Shown one piece after another: positions 1 through 7,037 of a DNA stretch of 23,096 bases. A program made the position numbers and the translations under genes. Position 1 is the stretch's first letter, and every line of letters starts with the position of its first letter. The stretch is from a virus, in IMG/VR virus record IMGVR_UViG_3300043465_000431, positions 1 to 23,096 of that record; one strand, written 5' to 3'. Below the pieces are notes generated by a model. It did not search any database, had not been told where the DNA came from, and saw only the letters and a program-made list of their open reading frames with translations.

Positions 1-2151
1 CTCGGTCTGCACAACAAACTTTTGAAGTGTTACTTCATCGCCAACAAGAACCATTTCAATGGCAGTCTTTAGTGCCTTACGAACATATGCAGGGGTAGAC
101 GATCTAGCAGTCTCCATACCCATGATCTTGAACTTCGGAGTCTTGTACCGAACACCCTCACTATCCCAAACTGAAAGCATATACCGCTTCTTGGCAGTCC
201 ACACGCCGCTCTCTGCAATAACTTCGCGTCCCATTGCCATCTTGTTCGCATACGCATTCATTACAGATGAAAGTTCGGCGAACTGCTTGTTGATGTACGG
301 CTGTAGTACCCGCTCACAGAAATCATTCAGGAAGTCTACCTGATCGTGGGCTTGGTGCTTCTTGCTCATTGCCACCACGCCACCAAGACGCAGATACACG
401 GAATCAGTATCGGACGCAATCACATAGTCTTCCCCATCGGTCTTCAACACCTTGTTGAGAAAGCGATTAATACCGTCACCAATCCATTGAATGCTTAACT
501 GACCTGATAGTGTAATGGCTTCTGCTAGGGCTACATCAAACCATCGGGAGTACTGATTGCCAAGACTGCCGTACATGGAGTTCAATTGAATCTTGCGAAC
601 CAATTGGAAATTGTGGTACTTGGAAATCTCGTACTCAATCCGCTGCCGCTCTTCGGCGGGAGCAGACTTATCCAATTCCACAAGCCGCTTCTGTGCTTGG
701 ATCATCAACCCCTTGAAGTGTTTGCGTTCCGCATACATCTTCTCCATGAGTTCTCCAAGAAAGCCTTGCTTGTCTTTTCTGAAAGCAACTCCATTAGCAG
801 CAATAGAAAGATTGCACCGCTTGGCTTCGCTCAAGTATTCCGCAGGGTCAAGGAACTCCGAAACAGGCTCTGCGCGGTTCCTGCTCAAAATGGAATCAGG
901 ACTAATGCTTCCGCGTTTCCAAACAGGATTCTGCTCCATTGTTTCGGGACTAATATTGTAACCCGCAATCAACATTGGATACAAAGAGTTCAAGTCGAAA
1001 CTCACAACCCAATCGTGCTTGCCCACAAGTGGATCCTTCACATACGCACCCGCGTACTGATCGTCCTTCTTGTTGCTTGTTCTCTGTGGAATCACCATGC
1101 CCTTGCTCATCAGGTGATGGTGAATAATGGCATCCCATGTGCGAACCTGAGAGAACACATCCTCAAAGTTTACTCGCGCAGAATACGCCAACGCCACCGC
1201 TAGTTCCATGAGTTTAAGTTTAGACTCCAACTTATCCACAAGCCGCACATCCTGTAGGTTGTACTCCATGAATCGCTGAAAGTCTTTGGTGTAGAACTCT
1301 TGAATGGTTTCGTATTCACCGTAGGACAGTTTCTCCTCACCCAATTCCATTTTGGAAATGTGGTTGAGTGAGTACGATTCCTGCTTTACATAAGTAAAGG
1401 TTTGGTACAACTCAAAGTAATCAAGCGTAGCCACACCACTAATGATGTGTGCTTGTTGATCCCGCCCCATGCGGTTCACAGTCATTTCCCGCATCTTCCC
1501 CCAAGGAGAGAGGGAGTTCGCCCACCCGTCTTCAAGATAGTTCATCCGCGCCACAAGGTACGGAATATCAAAAAAGCGAATGTTCCATCCTGTCACGATG
1601 TCGGGGTCAAGGAATTTCCAAATGGCGATAAAGCCTTCTAGAAGTTCTCGCTCGTCATCATACGGGGTGATCTGAACTCCCTCTCCCTCAATGTGAAAGT
1701 CTCCCAAGCCTAGCACATAGGTCTTTTCACCCATTGAGATCGTGATCGCGATAATCCTTTCAGTCGGAGAATCGGGCGTGGGAAAACCGCCGTCACAAGA
1801 TGTCTCAATGTCAAAGTTTGCTACGCGGAGGCTTTTGAAATCGTATTCGACTTCGTGGGGAAACTCCTTGTAAAGATACTGGTACACATAGTTCGTGTTG
1901 CCGTAGATTGCGTAATTAGAAACATCCTTGAACTGATCAATGAACCCCCGTGCTTCCTGCATATCCTCAAACTGCATGGGCTGTACAGGCTGACCGTGAA
2001 TCGTAGTAAGCGTAGACTCTCCACTCTTATCCTTGCCAGGAATATAGAGCGTGGGGCAAAACGGAACGCGCAAGTGTTGCCGCTGTCCATTCTTCCAACC
2101 ACGATAGAGAATGTTCTTACCACGAATGTCAACGGAAGTATAGAAGTCCAC
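1..2151 (-). CDS. 43: DNA polymerase, family B (T4 gp43-like), 3' end cut by window
   Basis: Replicative DNA polymerase with 3'-5' proofreading exonuclease. The frame stays open from a GTG at 2151 to base 1 (717 codons). T4 gp43 has 898 residues, so roughly the last 180, mostly the thumb, lie outside the window. Visible motifs in order: Exo I NFDIET (D114, E116), Exo II GWNIRFFDIPYL, Exo III YNLQDVRLVD, polymerase motif A SFDLNSLYP (D386), motif B QLNSMYGSLGN and motif C ASDTDSVY (D581, D583). All catalytic acids are present, so the enzyme should be active. The GTG start is chosen because AAGGA lies five bases upstream, overlapping the TAA of the GroES-like gene, and residue numbering then matches T4 closely at Exo I. 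In T4 this gene directly follows regA; here about 17 kb separates them. Identification is secure; the only uncertainty is the missing C terminus. Confidence 0.97.
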   Translation of the reverse strand, partial: MDFYTSVDIRGKNILYRGWKNGQRQHLRVPFCPTLYIPGKDKSGESTLTTIHGQPVQPMQFEDMQEARGFIDQFKDVSNYAIYGNTNYVYQYLYKEFPHEVEYDFKSLRVANFDIETSCDGGFPTPDSPTERIIAITISMGEKTYVLGLGDFHIEGEGVQITPYDDERELLEGFIAIWKFLDPDIVTGWNIRFFDIPYLVARMNYLEDGWANSLSPWGKMREMTVNRMGRDQQAHIISGVATLDYFELYQTFTYVKQESYSLNHISKMELGEEKLSYGEYETIQEFYTKDFQRFMEYNLQDVRLVDKLESKLKLMELAVALAYSARVNFEDVFSQVRTWDAIIHHHLMSKGMVIPQRTSNKKDDQYAGAYVKDPLVGKHDWVVSFDLNSLYPMLIAGYNISPETMEQNPVWKRGSISPDSILSRNRAEPVSEFLDPAEYLSEAKRCNLSIAANGVAFRKDKQGFLGELMEKMYAERKHFKGLMIQAQKRLVELDKSAPAEERQRIEYEISKYHNFQLVRKIQLNSMYGSLGNQYSRWFDVALAEAITLSGQLSIQWIGDGINRFLNKVLKTDGEDYVIASDTDSVYLRLGGVVAMSKKHQAHDQVDFLNDFCERVLQPYINKQFAELSSVMNAYANKMAMGREVIAESGVWTAKKRYMLSVWDSEGVRYKTPKFKIMGMETARSSTPAYVRKALKTAIEMVLVGDEVTLQKFVVQTE

Positions 2152-2159
2152 TGGTGTCC

Positions 2160-2423
2160 TTATCGTTCTACGAGTGCAATCCAATCCTGATGAACCATGT
2201 CTTTGCCTTCGTGTCCTTGACCCTTGTTCAGTGTTCTGTCCCACAGAATACGGTCGCCCACACGAATGTCTTCCGTTATCTTATCACCAATTGCGACAAC
2301 CCGCGCCCAAATGTTCCGAGATCGTATTACTTCATTGTAAATGATTCCTGCTTCGGTTTCGGTTTGACCACCAAGTTCAGACTGCACCCAAATCCATTTT
2401 CCAATTGGCTTAAACTTGCTCAT
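2160..2423 (-). CDS. GroES/Cpn10-like co-chaperonin
   Basis: An 87-residue protein with the layout of Cpn10: an opening strand (KPIGKWIWVQ), a short mobile-loop-like stretch ending EAGIIYNE, the central WARVVAIGDKI and VGDRILWDRT strands that resemble the GroES VVAVG and VGDRVLF core, and a closing DMVHQDWIALVE. Phage proteins of this kind (T4 gp31, for example) replace host GroES during folding of the major capsid protein. The start ATG has a strong AGAGGAG SD seven bases upstream and overlaps the methyltransferase end by 14 nt. Its stop codon merges with the SD of gene 43, so the two are probably translated together. The mobile loop is shorter than in typical GroES, so GroEL binding is inferred. 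Family assignment rests on motif resemblance only. Confidence 0.7.
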   Translation of the reverse strand: MSKFKPIGKWIWVQSELGGQTETEAGIIYNEVIRSRNIWARVVAIGDKITEDIRVGDRILWDRTLNKGQGHEGKDMVHQDWIALVER

Positions 2424-3363
2424 TTAAAATCTCCTCTAGAGTTTGTGGAACTGATTCTTTAATACGCGCTTCTGCAATCTTAATATAATCAGGATTCAAT
2501 TCAGTCCCAATATAATTCCGTCCGTTCTTCAAAGCCACCACAGCAGTTGTTCCACTGCCTGTGAATGGATCAAACACGGTGCCTCCTGCGGGGCATCCTG
2601 CAAGCACACACGGCGTTACTAGTTCTTCAGGATACACCGCAAAGTGTGCGCCCTTATAGCCCTTCGCATTCACCGTCCATACTGATCTCTTGTTCTTTAG
2701 TGGATTCTCTTCCCACTCTTTGCCCTGTAGTCCGTGGTGCTTTAGTTTGGGATCAGTGGTTCCGTCCCGCATTTCAGAGCGATCACGCGTTCCCCAATTA
2801 CGAGCAGGTTCCTTTACGGCTTCGTGATCGTAGTAGTAGTGGGGCTTCTTGGACAACAGGAAGATGTACTCATGCGACTTGGTGCAGCGGTCTGCCACGC
2901 TTTCAGGCATGGGATTGGGCTTGCTCCAAATAATGTCTTGACGCAGATACCATCCGTCTGCTTGCAGCGCAAACGCCACACGCCACGGAATACCAATCAT
3001 GTCTTTGGTCTTCAGCCCCTTCTGATCCTTGCGGTTTGCAGGAATAAAGTCTGAAGGCATTCCACGCTGACCGCCTTGCGTTTGTGGTGGTGGTACGCAG
3101 TTCTTTGCGCTCATGTACGAATCGCCAAGGTTTAGCCACAGCGTACCGTCATTACGAAGAATACGGCGCACCTCACGGAACACCTCGACCATCTTCTGCA
3201 CATAGCCCTCAACGGTGTCTTCTTGACCAATCTCGGCTTCTCCTCCTTGGTAATCACGCAAGCCGAAGTACGGAGGAGATGTAATGCAAGTCTGAACGCA
3301 TTTGTCGGATAGCGTCTTCATGCCCGTAATACAATCGCCAAGAATGATGTGGTGTGTGTTCAT
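2410..3363 (-). CDS. DNA methyltransferase, N4-cytosine/N6-adenine type
   Basis: A 317-residue SAM-dependent DNA amino-methyltransferase. The catalytic motif IV TSPPYFGL is near the N terminus (residues 28-35). The SAM-binding motif DPFTGSGTT follows near residue 265, with IGTELNPDY after it. Catalytic motif before SAM motif is the beta-class order, shared by N4-cytosine and N6-adenine enzymes, so the modified base cannot be told from sequence. Length is normal and both key motifs are intact. The start ATG overlaps the HNH stop as ATGA. No cognate restriction enzyme with a recognisable fold is adjacent apart from the HNH protein. A stand-alone methyltransferase protecting phage DNA from host restriction is the simplest reading; the target sequence is unknown. 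Confidence 0.92.
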   Translation of the reverse strand: MNTHHIILGDCITGMKTLSDKCVQTCITSPPYFGLRDYQGGEAEIGQEDTVEGYVQKMVEVFREVRRILRNDGTLWLNLGDSYMSAKNCVPPPQTQGGQRGMPSDFIPANRKDQKGLKTKDMIGIPWRVAFALQADGWYLRQDIIWSKPNPMPESVADRCTKSHEYIFLLSKKPHYYYDHEAVKEPARNWGTRDRSEMRDGTTDPKLKHHGLQGKEWEENPLKNKRSVWTVNAKGYKGAHFAVYPEELVTPCVLAGCPAGGTVFDPFTGSGTTAVVALKNGRNYIGTELNPDYIKIAEARIKESVPQTLEEILNEQV

Positions 3364-4091
3364 AGCATAAAATCCTCTAGTGTTGGCTTGTTCTTCAGCG
3401 GCTTGCCTGTGATTAGCGCGTCCAAATCTTCCTCACTCAATCCTAATCCTGCTGCAAGTTGCCGCACGAACTCCCATGCGCGTTCAGGACTAACACGCTC
3501 ACTATACAAGCGGAAGTGTTCAGGCGCAAGTGCAATCGCTTCAGGAAGGAGTTTATTCCATTTTGAAATGTTTTCTACAGCGTCAAGTATTCTTAAATTA
3601 ACGGGATGGTGAATACCACCGTGAGAAAGGGGAAGTATGTGATCAATGTGATAGGCTCGTCCCGTTTCGGTTTGAATTTCTTGGCGAGTGCGTTCCAGCA
3701 AGAGAATTTTCTCTTTTTCATTCGCAGTCAAATAAATTGACGAATTTTTCTTTTTACATCTTCGTCTTCTTGACCCTTCTGCGTGTAGTTCACGATAGCG
3801 TTCATGGTTGCGTTTACGATAAGCCTTGGTGTATGATGAAATCCGTTTGTAGTTGCGTTTATTACTATCTCTTTTGGATGCTGCTACCTTTTCGCGATTC
3901 TGTTCACGATAAACCTTATTCACTGCTGCTATCTTTTTGCGATTCTGTTCACGATACTTTGCACACGATGCCTTCTTTTTTTCAGGATTGCGGTGATACC
4001 TAGCCCTATCTAATGCATTCTGTTTTTCAGGATTGCGTGATTGATACCTAGCCCTATCTGATGCCTTCTTTTTTTCAGGATCTCTTGCCAT
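3360..4091 (-). CDS. HNH endonuclease with N-terminal basic repeats
   Basis: A 243-residue protein. Residues 1-110 are about seven degenerate 15-residue units, each starting near N/D-P-E-K or N-R-E-K and ending near A-R-Y or Y-R-E-Q. They are rich in Lys and Arg and probably helical, suiting DNA or RNA contact. Residues 147-185 form an HNH nuclease core: YHIDHILPLSHGG, then HHPVNLRILD and NISKWNK, with H148, D150, H151, N165 and N174 as likely catalytic or metal-site residues. The C-terminal tail has no recognised motif. The start ATG sits behind a GGGAGGTG SD. Free-standing HNH genes are common in T4-like phages, often as homing endonucleases. Whether this one is homing, part of a restriction pair with the downstream methyltransferase, or repurposed cannot be decided here. 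Confidence 0.85.
   Translation of the reverse strand: MARDPEKKKASDRARYQSRNPEKQNALDRARYHRNPEKKKASCAKYREQNRKKIAAVNKVYREQNREKVAASKRDSNKRNYKRISSYTKAYRKRNHERYRELHAEGSRRRRCKKKNSSIYLTANEKEKILLLERTRQEIQTETGRAYHIDHILPLSHGGIHHPVNLRILDAVENISKWNKLLPEAIALAPEHFRLYSERVSPERAWEFVRQLAAGLGLSEEDLDALITGKPLKNKPTLEDFML
3894..4059 (-). repeat. In-frame direct repeats encoding the HNH N-terminal units
   Basis: An 18-bp word at 3894-3911 recurs exactly at 3939-3956, 45 bp (15 codons) away. Another 18-bp word at 3994-4011 recurs exactly at 4042-4059, 48 bp away. The spacings match the 15-16-residue protein repeats, so the units appear to have grown by recent tandem duplication. Such near-identical units could expand or contract by slippage or recombination. 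Confidence 0.85.
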
Positions 4092-4106
4092 ACTTCACCT
4101 CCCAAA

Positions 4107-4502
4107 TTAGGCAATATCGCCGTAGCCCGTACCACGAGTAAAGAAGTTTTCTTCGTGCTCTTCAAAGCCAAAGCACTCCCGTGCGTAGTCAAGAATAATA
4201 TTCTTGTCAAACTTGTTGCAGGAGTACACATCAAGAGTAATGAACCGCTTTGGTTCCATTGAGTGAATCTGAATGCCGCTCTCAATAAGCGGAACCCAAC
4301 CACTTACCCCTGCCTTGTCGGGATAAATCTCAAGTCCATTTTTAGTTGGACCATGCATGACAACAGGCTGTGACATACGGGTCATACCGATCTTGTCCAC
4401 AACGCGCTCAAGAAAGCGGTAGTGCAATTCCAAGTCATCGGCTGCACCAATGCGACAGGTGTACATATCAAGGTAATACGAATATCCGAATGGTTTACTC
4501 AT
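4107..4502 (-). CDS. S-adenosylmethionine decarboxylase (SpeD)-like proenzyme
   Basis: A 131-residue protein resembling class 1 AdoMet decarboxylases, which self-cleave at a Glu-Ser bond to form a pyruvoyl group. The core reads GVSGWVPLIESGIQIHSM with DVYSCN further on. E74-S75, H80 and C95 have the same spacing (Ser to His 5, Ser to Cys 20) as E62-S63, H68 and C83 of the Thermotoga maritima enzyme. The usual ESHI is ESGI here, so a normally conserved histidine next to the cleavage site is glycine. The start ATG overlaps the lysozyme-like stop as ATGA, with AGGAG eight bases upstream. A true SpeD would supply decarboxylated AdoMet for spermidine. The ESGI change, and the known drift of SpeD homologues to other decarboxylase activities, leave the substrate open. 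No spermidine synthase is in the window. Confidence 0.75.
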   Translation of the reverse strand: MSKPFGYSYYLDMYTCRIGAADDLELHYRFLERVVDKIGMTRMSQPVVMHGPTKNGLEIYPDKAGVSGWVPLIESGIQIHSMEPKRFITLDVYSCNKFDKNIILDYARECFGFEEHEENFFTRGTGYGDIA

Positions 4503-4936
4503 TTGACTAACTCCTTTTTGATTTTGTTCCAATACTTAATTGTGTTCGGGTTAAGGTGTCCACGCGGACCACCGTTATGAATTCGTGCCAACTGCTCAAG
4601 CGTTGCACTCTTGGGAGCGTATCGCTTCCAATACGCACGAACAATCTTTTCGGCATACGCCTTTTTCATGCAGTCTTGGTACTCTCCACCAATAGACTTG
4701 TCAAACTCTACAGCGTCCTGCCAATACGCCTTCCAAATCTGATAAGGACCAATTGCCTTGCCCTCATCTCCCACAAGAATCAGCCCACGGTTGGACTCAA
4801 CAGTGTACATGGCATTAAGCAATTGGTCAACGGTGTGAAAATCAATAATCTTCACAGGATTCTCGCGGGGGCGAACCGTTACATCCTTAAAGGTGGCGGC
4901 AGAGCAAATTACGGTAGCAAGAATCACAGCAAGCAT
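4499..4936 (-). CDS. Secreted i-type (destabilase-like) lysozyme candidate
   Basis: A 145-residue protein starting with a hydrophobic segment (LAVILATVIC, then SAA) that looks like a signal peptide with cleavage after residue 14. It lacks a proper lipobox. The mature part carries VESNRG and GDEGKAIGPYQIWKAYW, then an AYWKRY, and ends with ARIHNGGPRG and YWNKIKK. The GPYQI, HNGGP-G and YW-K series is what invertebrate-type lysozymes (destabilase family) show, but most of their cysteines are absent. E47 and D57 are candidate catalytic acids. The protein would reach the periplasm through Sec and cut peptidoglycan, serving as an endolysin or an envelope-modifying enzyme. No holin is visible beside it. 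Another lysozyme-like or lytic transglycosylase family remains possible. The start overlaps the uvdE end by 13 nt; its SD is weak. Confidence 0.65.
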   Translation of the reverse strand: MLAVILATVICSAATFKDVTVRPRENPVKIIDFHTVDQLLNAMYTVESNRGLILVGDEGKAIGPYQIWKAYWQDAVEFDKSIGGEYQDCMKKAYAEKIVRAYWKRYAPKSATLEQLARIHNGGPRGHLNPNTIKYWNKIKKELVK

Positions 4937-5856
4937 GGGGCGTAAGCCTTTCGGTATTGGAGAAGTGCCAAGTCTTTTGCCTTGGCTTCAATCATTACAT
5001 CGTACTCAACGGTACTTGACAGTTCAGGAATCCGCTCAAGAATATAGTCTGAGTGGGCTTGGGGTCTAGCACCTGCTTTTGATTCCGAGTAGTGTACCTT
5101 TGGAATTTCACAAAAGCCGTCCCATGTGGTGAACGCCATGTCTGCTGCGTGGTGCAGAGACTCCCGTTTGCAGAAGCGGTGGTGGTGCACATCCAACACC
5201 AACTTTAAGCGTTGGCATCGTGACCACAGTAGTTCATACAGATCGCTCATGCTCCACATAGACGCTTTGTCATCGTTCTCAACTGTTAAACGATTCTGAA
5301 TGTTTAGCGGTAGGGAATTAAAAGCATCAGTGAATCGTTTTGCTGTGTCTGTTTTGTCGCCGTACACGCCACCCACATGAATATTAATGGCAAACTCATC
5401 ACCGCAGCCCAACAGGTCGGCAATAAGGGAGTGCATCCGCAAACATAAAATGCTTTTGTCTACTATATCGTGGTTAGGTGAAGCAATGCAAGTGTATGGA
5501 CCAGGATGGCATGACAAGCGAATGCCGTGCTCTTTGGCATACGCACCCGCTGCTGCAAGGCTGTTAACAATAGAATCGCTGTGTTTTGGGGATAGCGCAC
5601 CCATCCCGTACCCAAGCGTGGGATGATCCATGAACGGAAACATTCCGCTGCCAATACGGAAGAAGTGGATGCCGTTGGCGGCATTCCACTTGAGAATGGG
5701 AAGAAGATCGGCGGCGTTCCGCGCACCGAGTTCTCCCACACGCTCAAGGGTAAAGCGATCCATCCGTAGAGTTCGATCTGTGAAGAACCGATCCACTTTT
5801 TTCTGTCCTTCTGACAAGGACAGATTCATACAGGCGTAGCCAAGGTGTCGTATCAT
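4924..5856 (-). CDS. uvdE: UV-damage endonuclease UvdE (UVDE)
   Basis: A 310-residue TIM-barrel endonuclease of the UVDE family. These enzymes nick DNA 5' of UV photoproducts and several other lesions to start alternative excision repair. The metal-site motifs are all present: SCHPGPY (H117), INIHVGG (H160), LTVEND (E193), LVLDVHHH (D222, H225), PKVHYSES (K253, H255) and VMIEAK (E290). The K-x-H and D-x-x-H spacings match the metal site known from the Thermus enzyme, where the lysine is modified. Length is normal. The ATGA overlap with the preceding gene indicates coupled translation. T4 uses the unrelated DenV glycosylase for this role, so UvdE is an alternative solution. It fits a phage exposed to sunlight. 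Confidence 0.94.
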   Translation of the reverse strand: MIRHLGYACMNLSLSEGQKKVDRFFTDRTLRMDRFTLERVGELGARNAADLLPILKWNAANGIHFFRIGSGMFPFMDHPTLGYGMGALSPKHSDSIVNSLAAAGAYAKEHGIRLSCHPGPYTCIASPNHDIVDKSILCLRMHSLIADLLGCGDEFAINIHVGGVYGDKTDTAKRFTDAFNSLPLNIQNRLTVENDDKASMWSMSDLYELLWSRCQRLKLVLDVHHHRFCKRESLHHAADMAFTTWDGFCEIPKVHYSESKAGARPQAHSDYILERIPELSSTVEYDVMIEAKAKDLALLQYRKAYAPCLL

Positions 5857-6269
5857 GCCCCTAGTTTACCACCACCTATATTTGAATCAACAGGAATAGG
5901 TGTGCTTGTATATTTGATTGTGGGAGCGGCGGCGATCCGAGCGGCTTTCTTCTGCGCTTCTTTATCATTTAAGTACGCCGCAAGTAAAACCATATAATTA
6001 ATTACATCCACACAAGTATCCATAAAGGACTCGTCCTGCACATTCATCTTTCCTGCGTGAACAAAGGAAGACAGACGGCTCATCTTATCCGTTAGGCGGC
6101 ACATGAAGCCTTGCTCTGTTGTGCATATTCCCATTGCTTCCACGCGGGTAAAGTTGGCAAACGGCTCTGTGCCTTCCTTGCCAGCGTAGTCGCGGTTCTT
6201 TAGGCTCATTAGATCACGGGCTTCGGCGCAGAGTTCTGCGTGAAATGCTAGTAGTTCGTCTCGTGTCAT
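5853..6269 (-). CDS. DUF1599 / MazG-like nucleotide-associated protein
   Basis: A 138-residue helical protein resembling the DUF1599 family, also called nucleotide modification associated domain 1. Recognisable stretches are KNRDYAGKEG-EPFANF, then TEQGFMCRLTDKMSRLSSF and DESFMDTCVDVINYMVLLA. The E-x3-D-x3-D pattern near residues 80-88 resembles the metal site of MazG/all-alpha NTP pyrophosphatases. Family members are frequent in phages and are predicted to act on nucleotides or in base-modification pathways; the reaction is not established. The ATG at 6269 is preferred over in-frame starts within dUTPase because AGGAG lies six bases upstream and the ATG follows the dUTPase TAA by one base. 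The C-terminal 35 residues are low in conserved features. Position between dUTPase and uvdE supports a role in the nucleotide pool or DNA quality. Confidence 0.78.
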   Translation of the reverse strand: MTRDELLAFHAELCAEARDLMSLKNRDYAGKEGTEPFANFTRVEAMGICTTEQGFMCRLTDKMSRLSSFVHAGKMNVQDESFMDTCVDVINYMVLLAAYLNDKEAQKKAARIAAAPTIKYTSTPIPVDSNIGGGKLGA

Positions 6270-6270
6270 G

Positions 6271-6777
6271 TTATACTCCTGTGCTACCGAATCCGCCAAC
6301 GCGGTCGGTTTTTTGTTGGGGTGGGAATTCACTGCGAGTAAAGGCAACGGGTTGATTACGAACTAGTTCGCCTTGACATATTCTCATACCGTCATTAACG
6401 GTGACAATGCTGCCACTGATAGGTGTAACCATAACCATGAGTTCATCTGTGTAGTCTGAGTCGATTACACCTTCTGCGTTTGCAAGGATAAGCCCTTCCT
6501 TCAGAGCAAGTCCACTACGAGAGTGTAGACGCACAGAGAATCCCTGTGGGATATCTAGAATGATTCCAGTGGGCACAAGCACTCGCCACCCCGAAGGAAT
6601 GTCTACGAATCCGTCTGTGCCGTCAATTTCGACTTGCACATTCTGAGGACCGTATGCAATTGTTGGTTTGTATAGTCGAGCACAGATATCAAAACACGCA
6701 GAACCATTGGTGGCAAACTGCGGCAGTTCTGCACCCGAATCGGGAATAATATAAATGCCTAGCGTCTCAGTACTCAT
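6271..6777 (-). CDS. dut: dUTP pyrophosphatase (trimeric dUTPase)
   Basis: A 168-residue dUTPase that hydrolyses dUTP to dUMP and pyrophosphate, keeping uracil out of phage DNA and feeding dTMP synthesis. The five family motifs appear in order: GSACFDICA (motif 1, about residues 25-33), HSRSGLALK (2), ANAEGVIDSDYTDEL (3), GMRICQGEL (4) and RVGGFGSTG (5, the C-terminal arm that closes over the substrate). An insertion of about 15 residues (near 42-56) lengthens the first half compared with the usual 150. The start ATG at 6777 has AGGAG eight bases upstream; an in-frame GTG at 6807 lies upstream of the likely transcription start and has no SD. A good sigma70-like promoter and an SD-masking hairpin precede it. 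Confidence 0.95.
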   Translation of the reverse strand: MSTETLGIYIIPDSGAELPQFATNGSACFDICARLYKPTIAYGPQNVQVEIDGTDGFVDIPSGWRVLVPTGIILDIPQGFSVRLHSRSGLALKEGLILANAEGVIDSDYTDELMVMVTPISGSIVTVNDGMRICQGELVRNQPVAFTRSEFPPQQKTDRVGGFGSTGV

Positions 6778-6785
6778 AATGAAAT

Positions 6786-6799
6786 CTCCTAAAGAGGAG
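6786..6799 (-). promoter_or_regulatory. Hairpin masking the dUTPase Shine-Dalgarno
   Basis: On the coding strand CTCCT, a CTTT loop and AGGAG form a perfect 5-bp stem whose 3' arm (6790-6786) is the dUTPase SD. Transcripts reading in from upstream can form it. Transcripts started at the promoter at 6825-6798 should begin near 6791-6789, after the 5' arm, leaving the SD free. Confidence 0.6.
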
Positions 6800-6825
6800 T
6801 ATAGCACAACTCAGAGCAGAGTCAA
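6798..6825 (-). promoter_or_regulatory. Sigma70-like promoter upstream of dUTPase
   Basis: On the minus strand, TTGACT (6825-6820, 5/6 match to TTGACA) and TATACT (6803-6798, 5/6 match to TATAAT) are separated by 16 bp. This is the best sigma70-type promoter I found in the window. The -35 box overlaps the TGA stop (6824-6822) of the 71-residue gene. It would drive dut and the genes downstream of it, possibly through to gene 43. This is a sequence match only. Confidence 0.68.
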
Positions 6826-7037
6826 TCCCACTGCTTGATAATTTTGGTGTTCTTAATTTTTTGAATAATCACACCACGACTACGGTCTGTTTTCATCACA
6901 TTGTCGTATTTTGATAAATTCAAAACCACCCCACCAGGTTTTGGTTTAACCCCCACCGCATACGCAGGAGCCACAAGTTTACCCTTTTTTTGTTTGGGTT
7001 TTACTGTGTGGGCAGTTTCAAAAACCTTTATTCTCAT
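6822..7037 (-). CDS. Small basic protein of unknown function
   Basis: A 71-residue protein that I do not recognise. It is strongly basic: there are many lysines, including a KPKQKKGK cluster near residues 13-20, and a GVIIQKIKNTKIIKQW tail. There is no signal peptide or membrane segment. Its start overlaps the preceding gene as ATGA, which supports it being translated. Its stop lies inside the -35 box of the dut promoter, so it ends a transcriptional segment. Nucleic-acid binding is possible from charge alone but is not otherwise supported. Confidence 0.65.
   Translation of the reverse strand: MRIKVFETAHTVKPKQKKGKLVAPAYAVGVKPKPGGVVLNLSKYDNVMKTDRSRGVIIQKIKNTKIIKQWD

Noticed and set aside
586-1203. 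205-codon open frame on the plus strand
   Set aside because: It lies opposite the polymerase exonuclease-palm coding sequence, whose minus-strand frame carries all family B motifs.
4010-4303. 97-codon minus-strand frame across the SpeD-like/HNH junction
   Set aside because: It overlaps both genes out of frame and shows no coding features.
5873-5902. CACCTAT/ATAGGTG inverted repeat with a 16-nt loop
   Set aside because: It lies within the DUF1599 coding end, the loop is long, and there is no U tract; not a convincing terminator.
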